23,107 nt of DNA, taken from a virus. Positions 9,041-15,631 of the stretch are shown here, piece after piece. The translations under genes and the position numbers were made by a program. Location of the stretch: the IMG/VR virus record IMGVR_UViG_3300030333_002944, positions 31,837 to 54,943 of that record. One strand, 5' to 3'. The notes beneath the pieces are model-generated. The model saw only the letters and a list, made by a program, of their open reading frames with translations, did not search any database and was not told the DNA's origin. Positions within the stretch are counted from its first letter, which is position 1, and each line of letters begins with the position of its first letter.

Positions 9041-9060
9041 CCCTATAGTGATTTCATTTT
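9041..9060 (-). promoter_or_regulatory. Putative T7-family phage RNA polymerase promoter
   Basis: Read on the minus strand the site is AAAATGAAATCACTATAGGG. Its last 11 bases (TCACTATAGGG) are identical to the T7 class III consensus from about -8 to +3; the upstream recognition half matches poorly. It lies in the only non-coding gap of the ejection block, pointing toward the glycine-zipper gene, much as T7 phi13 precedes gene 13. Predicted +1 is 9043, leaving a 10-base leader to the ATG. No second equally good copy was found in the window and no RNA polymerase gene is visible, so this is a candidate only. Confidence 0.5.
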
Positions 9061-9075
9061 AGCCGATTTTGACCG

Positions 9076-9750
9076 CTAAGGCGCGGATGAAATTTGACCT
9101 TTATCTAATTCTTCTTGAAGCTTCATCGCCGCGTTCCACCTGCCAAGGTACTGGCGTGTTTCCATTGGCATCCTGTCTGTGGGGTCAGACTTCCATTTTG
9201 AAACATTGCCCCAGCCCCAATTGTACTTCATGAGCGCTTCGTTGAGGTCACCGTCAGACCCTCTAACTAAGCCGCCAAAAAACTTTCCAGCGGCATAAAT
9301 TGACTTCACCGGATCGGTGCGCTCGTCAACTTGATCGTCAACGCGAAGGTGAACCGACCTTGCGATATCCGGCATAAACTGCATTAGACCTTTGGCTCCA
9401 GCGCTGCTGCCCGCACTCGGGTCACCCATCGACTCGACGGCAGCAATAGAAAGCAAAGACCCCCTCGGCAGGTTGTTCTCTATTTCAGCCTTCTCAAAAT
9501 GATCAGACCACTTCATAGATCGCCGCAGCCCAATCCCAATACCTTTAATTTTCTGTTCGCTAGGATTAACGATTTCAGAAAGAATTCGATCATTAAGGGA
9601 GAGCACCGTAGGCTCAATGGGCTGATTGGTGTCCATTGACGCCTCAAGCGCTTTGTCGTCAGTGACCGGGTCTGGCTTGGCCTTGTCCTTGGCTTTGCCC
9701 CACTCCTCTAATGACGCATCCCAGCCTCTATCCTCGTACGGTATAGCCAA
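9076..9750 (-). CDS. Virion lytic transglycosylase (SLT-type)
   Basis: This 224-residue enzyme is predicted to cleave the MurNAc-GlcNAc bond of peptidoglycan with formation of a 1,6-anhydro product. The SLT/goose-lysozyme-like fold is visible in residues 85-205: a candidate catalytic glutamate E106 in SIAAVESMGDP, the GAKGLMQFMP motif (119-127) that shapes the cleft, YNWG at 176-179, and the closing ETRQYLGRW helix (197-205). There is no signal peptide, consistent with delivery from the virion and not with export. The start is TTG at 9750, with AGAGGA 7 bases upstream; the previous gene stops 3 bases before. In T7 this activity is the N-terminal domain of gp16; here it is a separate protein at the head of the ejection block. 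The first 80 residues are linker-like and begin with RGWDASLEEW. Confidence 0.9.
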   Translation of the reverse strand: MAIPYEDRGWDASLEEWGKAKDKAKPDPVTDDKALEASMDTNQPIEPTVLSLNDRILSEIVNPSEQKIKGIGIGLRRSMKWSDHFEKAEIENNLPRGSLLSIAAVESMGDPSAGSSAGAKGLMQFMPDIARSVHLRVDDQVDERTDPVKSIYAAGKFFGGLVRGSDGDLNEALMKYNWGWGNVSKWKSDPTDRMPMETRQYLGRWNAAMKLQEELDKGQISSAP

Positions 9751-9752
9751 CT

Positions 9753-10814
9753 TTAAATCCTCTGGTCATCGAATGTGTTTGCGTATCTCCACTCCTCAAG
9801 ACCGGCCTTGGAGCCCTTTAGTCTGCCAGCATATTGAACGTCAATAACCATGTTTTTTGCCTTAAAAAATACAGCATTGCTCTGCCTTACGTAGCCCCAA
9901 CCAAGATTATCGTCGTGTCTAATAGTAGACTTGCTATAAAGAATGCCTGGTTCTGATGTACACTTAAAGGCCAAGCCAATGTCATACACCCCTGGTCTCA
10001 AGTAAATCCGCTTAACGATATTATGCTGGTGCCGCCCAAGCATATGAAATAAAAGCCGACCCTTATTGACAAGGCGGGCGTCCGCACCCCTTGGCGTTGC
10101 CCTAGGTTCGATTAGGTTCGTGTAAATGTACCTCTTTGTAGACCCCAGAACATCGGAAAGCAAGCCGTCTTTCCCATGAACGGCCAAGCCAACCGTGCCA
10201 GCAAGTTGGCTTTGTCCTCCATAATTGGACTGGCGCGTACTTCCACCGAAATCTTTGTCCCCTTCAATAGCCTTGCTATACTGAATACCGCCAAGCTCAT
10301 AGCAGAAAAAAGAAGAAGTGACGTATACGTATGCGGAATCTCTGATCTTTATTCTTGCCGCAGTGTGGGGTATTGCCTCCCAAGACCCACCAGTGGTTGA
10401 GGGGGTAAATACAACGGCTTTTCTGTGCCCTCCGTGAGTGCGCCTGTGGTGTATTTGGCTACTAACTGCCTCCATTCTAGGCGCAGGTCGTCCATAAAAT
10501 TCTGGCTTTAGTATGTGATTTTGCCCAATATAACCATCGGTTTCAAACCCAGAAGAGAAGTGACCAATCGGAGCCCCGTCGCCGGTATAGGCCCTGATAG
10601 ACCTGCCGCTTGCGCCTTCAACTTCTGGGTGGCCATCCACCCACGTGGGGTTGGTAGGCATGGCGACTGGGTCATGGTCTGGCGGGGTAGCAAAAGAGTC
10701 GCGAGTGATGCCAGTGTTTACAAACTGCTCTGCTTGAATAATTGAGTTGTTAATATCGTCCGCTTCTACAAACCTTGTATCGTCCGTTATTGTCGGTTTA
10801 TCGTAGCCCGCCAT
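9753..10814 (-). CDS. Tail appendage/fibre-like protein, paralogue 3 of tandem array
   Basis: This 353-residue protein starts at an ATG with a strong SD (AGGAGGT) 4 bases upstream, 2 bases after the previous stop. Residues 10-45 carry the N-terminal pattern shared with its two neighbours (FVEADDINNSIIQAEQFVNTGITRDSF), which resembles the 'GD.....DiN....sgNI...gId' attachment segment of phage tail proteins. The body is beta-rich, with a strand like SAYVYVTSSFFCYELGG and a later IYLRPGVYDIGLAFK. It then has KNMVIDVQYAGR near the C-terminus, as in the neighbours. Located between the nozzle gene and the transglycosylase, it is probably a virion surface protein of the tail or neck. No enzyme or receptor-binding signature is recognised. 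Confidence 0.6.
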   Translation of the reverse strand: MAGYDKPTITDDTRFVEADDINNSIIQAEQFVNTGITRDSFATPPDHDPVAMPTNPTWVDGHPEVEGASGRSIRAYTGDGAPIGHFSSGFETDGYIGQNHILKPEFYGRPAPRMEAVSSQIHHRRTHGGHRKAVVFTPSTTGGSWEAIPHTAARIKIRDSAYVYVTSSFFCYELGGIQYSKAIEGDKDFGGSTRQSNYGGQSQLAGTVGLAVHGKDGLLSDVLGSTKRYIYTNLIEPRATPRGADARLVNKGRLLFHMLGRHQHNIVKRIYLRPGVYDIGLAFKCTSEPGILYSKSTIRHDDNLGWGYVRQSNAVFFKAKNMVIDVQYAGRLKGSKAGLEEWRYANTFDDQRI

Positions 10815-10816
10815 GC

Positions 10817-11815
10817 CTACCTCCTAAACTTCTGAACGTGCATGTTTACGTGTCCAATCTTTGGGGCGTTGTTTCTTGCGGTAACTGGCACAGGGGCTAA
10901 AACGCCGGTTCCGCCCGCCTCCATGCCGATGGATGTGCCATCGGGAAAGTTTTTGTGCCTTCTAACCACAAGCATGGCGTAGTACCTTCCAGGCTCCCTC
11001 ATGTCGATCGCACACATGTTGTTATCTAGACTATACGTGTGATTGTTTTCACCAGAAGACCCAGAAGCTATCAATGTAAACGATGATGTCATTTTAGACC
11101 TTCTGTCGTATTGATTTCTAATGGTGTCTTTTTTTGATGTGTACTTAGACCATCGTGAATGCATGCCGATCTGCTGCACAGCAAAAATATTTCCATCAGG
11201 GTTGTCTATTCTTCTTACACCTTCATGAGGGTATTCCTCCGTAAGAAAATAGGGCGAATGCGTGCCCGGCTCCAGCCGCTTGACTGCAATTCCAAATTTA
11301 AAAAATTGCTCGGTTCTGACCTTTGATGCAACGCTCTCGCCATCACTATCTCTACCCTGGTGGCCATAGTCTCCAATATCGAATTCCATATAAAAACTGC
11401 ATCTGATAATGCAATACGTGTCTAGGTTGGGCTCCCAGTCCCAATAAACGCAGCATACGTCTTCAGAAAGACCTCCTTTAAATGGCATAGTGGTGCCCCC
11501 TCCAGGCATCCCGAGGCCACCAACAGGAATCCACTCGTCTACTTTGTAGTCTGGAATACGAATATGTTTTGGCGTTCCAGAGTAAAACGATTCTGATGCG
11601 TCTATCCCTTTGCTGCCGCTCGCTGCGGTGTTTCCCCACGTTTCGTCGCTTTTAAATACCCGCCTATCTAGGCCTTCTTCTCTAATGTTCTGGCCAGTGA
11701 GCCTTTCGCTTACGTGTTCCCACGAGTTGTTGGTAGCATTAATGTCCGACCTGCTAAGCTGATCGCCTTCTGTAATTTTGGCGACCGTAACGTCGCCTGA
11801 TCCTGATTCGCTCAT
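10817..11815 (-). CDS. Tail appendage/fibre-like protein, paralogue 2 of tandem array
   Basis: This 332-residue protein has a start ATG that overlaps the previous stop (TAATG), with AGAGG 6 bases upstream, so translation is probably coupled. Residues 10-50 show the clearest form of the shared N-terminal segment: KITEGDQLSRSDINATNNSW followed by TGQNIREEGLDRRVF. The rest is beta-rich: TYCIIRCSFYMEFDIGD, MREPGRYYAMLVVRRH and a terminal HVNMHVQKFRR align by pattern with corresponding strands in the flanking paralogues. This suggests a jelly-roll-like domain with an 'l..G.y.v.l' hairpin. There is no signal peptide and no catalytic motif. Probable virion tail component; the exact place in the particle is unknown. 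Confidence 0.6.
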   Translation of the reverse strand: MSESGSGDVTVAKITEGDQLSRSDINATNNSWEHVSERLTGQNIREEGLDRRVFKSDETWGNTAASGSKGIDASESFYSGTPKHIRIPDYKVDEWIPVGGLGMPGGGTTMPFKGGLSEDVCCVYWDWEPNLDTYCIIRCSFYMEFDIGDYGHQGRDSDGESVASKVRTEQFFKFGIAVKRLEPGTHSPYFLTEEYPHEGVRRIDNPDGNIFAVQQIGMHSRWSKYTSKKDTIRNQYDRRSKMTSSFTLIASGSSGENNHTYSLDNNMCAIDMREPGRYYAMLVVRRHKNFPDGTSIGMEAGGTGVLAPVPVTARNNAPKIGHVNMHVQKFRR

Positions 11816-12966
11816 TATCTGCCTCTAATCTGAACCACTAGGTTTGAGTTTCTAATAGAACAATCGTGCCTAATCCAAGGCTTACTGTCTTCGTTTGGTT
11901 CGTAGGTGGGGTTTCCACCGGAAGAGGCCTTGCTGCCGCCCTTTGCGGGGTTGTACCAAACAAACCTTGCCTCCAGTTGAACGGTGTGTTCTCCCGCACT
12001 TATCGGCACCGCGCCGGTTAAATAAATTGGATGATGGACAAGCTCGGGGCCCATGTACCCAGTACTGGCAACCGCCTCTCCATCAACGGTAATTCTAAAC
12101 TGAGAGCACAAAATCCACAACTCTGTGTGCCTGTTTGGCCCATCTGGGTCTTTAAACCAGTACGGCACCCCAAGGGTGTAGTATCTTCTTTTGTCGTCCC
12201 ACTTTGGCATATCGGATCCAGGCGGAAAAATTCTTTGGTGATAAAGAGACCATGCGCTTTTGTAGAACTCGGTCGTATCGCGCATAGAGCCGAGGTTTGG
12301 CAGCCACGAAACAGTAGCAGAAAGCTCCGCAATCAACATAGAGTCAACATCGGTTCTAAATTTATAAAAAGGCATCCTCGTTGTACTGTCGCAACCGTAA
12401 GGCGGATACCACTCGCTTGGACGAGGGTAGAAGGATTCAGTCCCGTCGCTGCGGATCTCGGCATATGAGGTGGGCCGTTCTTCTCTATGCTTAAGTAGCG
12501 GGTAGTCTTCTTCAACATAGCTGCCAGGCCATCCTGGGCCTCGGTCCATATCGGTTAGTGTCGCCATAACTCCATTGTCCGTGGCTACACCTGGGACAGT
12601 CCCAGCCGGGAGGCTGAGAGATTCAATGTCAAATGTCTTGTGTGCGATATGCTCCCTTATTGGGTAGGATCCGACACCGTGCCACCTTGTTCTTGAGTCC
12701 TCCCTTCCGAGGTAATCAGCATCGTTTGACCAGCCAGCGCGAGTATGAGTAAAAATATAGCTATACTGAGCAAACTTGTGATTCATTAGAACCCGCGTAA
12801 ACGTGTCCCTTTTTACGTGCGAAGCGTCAAGCGTATGGTTGGCCACGTTGTCGCTATCAAGGTATCCATTTACTTCAGAAGCAAGGTCGCCTTGGCTAAT
12901 TCGCCACGGTGATGGCTCAACTATTTCCCCGTCTATAACTGTTGTTTTCCGCTTCTTCCACGACAT
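11815..12966 (-). CDS. Tail appendage/fibre-like protein, paralogue 1 of tandem array
   Basis: This 383-residue protein follows the nozzle gene directly (1 base between stop and ATG), with GGAG 5 bases upstream of the start. The N-terminus is basic (MSWKKRKTT). Residues 20-58 hold the shared segment, RISQGDLASEVNGYLDSDNV and then LDASHVKRDTF. The body is Trp/Tyr-rich and beta-like. Strands such as MLIAELSATVSWL, PISAGEHTVQLEARFVWY and the terminal NLVVQIRGR correspond to those of the two downstream paralogues. Being next to the nozzle, it may be the component contacting the tail tip, but this is inference. No hydrolase or lyase motif was seen. Confidence 0.6.
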   Translation of the reverse strand: MSWKKRKTTVIDGEIVEPSPWRISQGDLASEVNGYLDSDNVANHTLDASHVKRDTFTRVLMNHKFAQYSYIFTHTRAGWSNDADYLGREDSRTRWHGVGSYPIREHIAHKTFDIESLSLPAGTVPGVATDNGVMATLTDMDRGPGWPGSYVEEDYPLLKHREERPTSYAEIRSDGTESFYPRPSEWYPPYGCDSTTRMPFYKFRTDVDSMLIAELSATVSWLPNLGSMRDTTEFYKSAWSLYHQRIFPPGSDMPKWDDKRRYYTLGVPYWFKDPDGPNRHTELWILCSQFRITVDGEAVASTGYMGPELVHHPIYLTGAVPISAGEHTVQLEARFVWYNPAKGGSKASSGGNPTYEPNEDSKPWIRHDCSIRNSNLVVQIRGR

Positions 12967-12967
12967 G

Positions 12968-15628
12968 CTATCTCCGGTCTGGCTTGAGTGCTTCGTTTAA
13001 GGGTTTAATCTTACGCTGCTCTCCAACCTTAGCCTCTATGTCGTAACCGATGATTTCAATCTTTGTGCCACTTGGGGCATCATCCGCTTTTGAAAATGTG
13101 ACGCCGAACTCTCTGGCTGGACCCTTGTGGGTGGCGCTGACATCGTATCTGAGCACTGTTGGCCTGTACTCGCCCCAGTAATCCTTGTCCCACTCCGCTT
13201 TTCCGTAGACAGGGTATCTTTCGTTGGGGTCTTGCTGATCAACATTCTGGCCATTCTTTCTGACCTCAAAAACAGACCTATTAACAGTGTAGTTTAGAGA
13301 CATTTGATTATCTCCATACCCGATGGCATAGACGTAAACATGCGCAGGCTGAACACTTGTAAACACAGTTCCGAATGGCTGATTTGGCGTCTTGTAAATT
13401 GGCTCAACATCCCAAGTTTGGCCCTTCATGGAGTACCCTTTGGAGTAGTGCCCAATCCCAACAGTCTTCATCAATGGGAGCAAATCGGTCCTTGACATCC
13501 TGTCTGTTCCAATTGATGAACGGCCCATCGAACTCAACTCACTCCCTCGATACCTTTTTGAAACGTTCTCTTCGTGCTCTATGCCAAAGAAAACGTACCC
13601 CCTGTGGTCTTTGGACACTGTCGCGCACGAAATCGGAAAGTTTTTTCGAGTACTCCACGAGCCAGCAAGGTAGTGGTATACGAGTACAAGATTATTTACT
13701 TTTGACCCATCCATCGGGACAGCGAGCCAATACTCGTTGTCCTCTTCGTTTACAAGCCCAACCGAACGAATCGCCGCAGAGGAATTAATTTTCTCGATGT
13801 GGTCTGGTATTTCTGTGGATAGCTTCACAACGTTTGTGATCGTTCCAGTGTTCTCAAGTGCCCCCTCGAGCAGGTAAATCCCCTTTTCAGACAAAAATGC
13901 CAGCCCGACCCCAGGCAACTCAGCAAGGCTGTTTGGGGCGCACATACCAATGTCTTGGGTAAGAGTTTGAGCAAAGAAGCCTTTTCTAGGATCTCCTTTG
14001 ATAAGGTAAATTCCTCTCGTTTTAAAAACCACAAGGGCATTTTTTGTGGCACGAATTCCGGTAACGGGACCACCGTCTCCGTCGCTGATGTGTATTTTAT
14101 TTCGTTTAGGAAAGGTCTCTGGAAAATTTGGTGCTGAGTATCTGATTTTGTTGTCGGTATCGCCACAAACAAACATAGTATTCTTAAAGCTAGCGATAAA
14201 CCTAGCATTTTGAGGAAAGTAGCCGAACTTCCGTGTTTTAAGCAGGCTCCCCAGTGATGCGTCAGGGTGGCTGTCTACCCACCTTTTCGTCATGTTGTCT
14301 GGAATCTCCTTTAGGAAGTAGTACCGCTCACCCTTACCCCTTCCAACGTGCTTTCCTTTAGGGTTGTATAGGTTTCTAGTCCTATAAATTCGTCGAGCCA
14401 CACACTCTGACGGGCCCCTTGGAATTTCAACGGTCAGCATGGTTGAGCCATGATGGTTTGGCTCTCCAGTTCCATTGAATGTCTTACACAGAGGGCTAGC
14501 CTTTGACGGCTCAGACTCGTGACCACGCTCATTTACAAAAGTAACCTTATACTTCCAACCAACCCTTCTTCTGTCAAACTGCTTATTGAACCTAAGGGCA
14601 AACCTAAGAGCCAAGTTGTCATCGTAGGATGTGCCATCATCACTCTCTTCGACCCCGGCCGCTAAAGCCTCCGCTGTTATTGTCGTACCGCTATCTGCAT
14701 CCCCCTCAGCCCAGTTCATTATTTCTAGATAATGAGGGCGGTACTTTCCAGTCTTATACTTGGCAAAGCTGCCTGGGCCCATCCCGTGGTACCTGAAATC
14801 CTCGAACCTGCCCAGCCAGCACGAGGATTCGTGTGTCACCCCCGCAAGAATGAGTGGAAAAACGCCACCCTCGAAGTACTCATCTTTTGGTATCCCAATA
14901 GCAGTGGGAAATGTCGCCGTATCAAGCCAATGGCAGGCGTGTGCGCTGGGCGCGTCTGGCTCAAGGTTAAATCCTGCATTTTCAACGTATTCGCCGTTAA
15001 AAACTATTGGACGCTGGTAGCCATTTACAATGTACAGCCTATTCCCCCAGGACTGGTACTGAGTAGGGACGCAGAGACCAGGGTCAAACCTATTGTCTAT
15101 AGCCTTAAGGCCCTCGCCGACATCTGCATCGCCAGCGGTACTTCTATTGTCTCGCTTAAACTCAACCATCACCCTGGATGGCTCTTTATTTCCACTATTT
15201 GAGGCGTCCCAATACGCCCGTGACCCGTCAAAATATCGAAGCTCCAGAAGGTCTTCCGATATACTTCTTTTATCAACATCCCAGGTTTGCTGCTCATAGA
15301 CTAGAAACTGCCTGGCTCCGTTATGCTGAGCAAACCAATGAATACTTCTTACATGTGGAAAGTGCAGTCTAGTAATCTCATAAGTGCTTCCGTCGTCTCT
15401 GTATGAACCCGTGACTGGGTCATAGGAGCTAGCTGAGACTCCCCCTGTCCCATAGTTGCCCACGTAGTAGGGTGAAAATCTAAAAAATGGGCGCCACCCA
15501 CCAGACGTTGACCATGAATCAGAACTATTCCAAGTCATGTCTTGAATGTGTAGTGCGTTATATGGATCAGTTATCCACCTTTGATCAATGCCCCGAAGAT
15601 TAAATACCTGAAATGTTTGAGTAAGCAT
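12968..15628 (-). CDS. Tail nozzle protein, beta-propeller (T7 gp12 / P22 gp10-like)
   Basis: This 886-residue protein starts 3 bases after the adaptor stop; the SD is weak (GGTTGGAT). Residues 190-220 contain NRLYIVNGYQRPIVFNGEYV, a propeller-like blade. Residues 355-455 are an FN3-like insert (YKVTFVNERGHESEPSKA, then RRIYR and YYFLKEIPD). Residues 475-660 are diagnostic of the short-tail nozzle family: ARFIASFKNTMFVCGDTDNK with IRYSAPNFPETF, ALVVFKTRGIYLIKG, the QDIGM segment, LAFLSEKGIYLLEG and EYWLAVP. These are successive four-stranded blades. The C-terminal 150 residues add a beta domain. In T7 and P22 six copies form the distal tube that plugs DNA and docks on the cell. Direct adjacency to the adaptor supports this. 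Confidence in the family is good, from pattern and not from a search. Confidence 0.85.
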   Translation of the reverse strand: MLTQTFQVFNLRGIDQRWITDPYNALHIQDMTWNSSDSWSTSGGWRPFFRFSPYYVGNYGTGGVSASSYDPVTGSYRDDGSTYEITRLHFPHVRSIHWFAQHNGARQFLVYEQQTWDVDKRSISEDLLELRYFDGSRAYWDASNSGNKEPSRVMVEFKRDNRSTAGDADVGEGLKAIDNRFDPGLCVPTQYQSWGNRLYIVNGYQRPIVFNGEYVENAGFNLEPDAPSAHACHWLDTATFPTAIGIPKDEYFEGGVFPLILAGVTHESSCWLGRFEDFRYHGMGPGSFAKYKTGKYRPHYLEIMNWAEGDADSGTTITAEALAAGVEESDDGTSYDDNLALRFALRFNKQFDRRRVGWKYKVTFVNERGHESEPSKASPLCKTFNGTGEPNHHGSTMLTVEIPRGPSECVARRIYRTRNLYNPKGKHVGRGKGERYYFLKEIPDNMTKRWVDSHPDASLGSLLKTRKFGYFPQNARFIASFKNTMFVCGDTDNKIRYSAPNFPETFPKRNKIHISDGDGGPVTGIRATKNALVVFKTRGIYLIKGDPRKGFFAQTLTQDIGMCAPNSLAELPGVGLAFLSEKGIYLLEGALENTGTITNVVKLSTEIPDHIEKINSSAAIRSVGLVNEEDNEYWLAVPMDGSKVNNLVLVYHYLAGSWSTRKNFPISCATVSKDHRGYVFFGIEHEENVSKRYRGSELSSMGRSSIGTDRMSRTDLLPLMKTVGIGHYSKGYSMKGQTWDVEPIYKTPNQPFGTVFTSVQPAHVYVYAIGYGDNQMSLNYTVNRSVFEVRKNGQNVDQQDPNERYPVYGKAEWDKDYWGEYRPTVLRYDVSATHKGPAREFGVTFSKADDAPSGTKIEIIGYDIEAKVGEQRKIKPLNEALKPDRR

Positions 15629-15631
15629 GTT

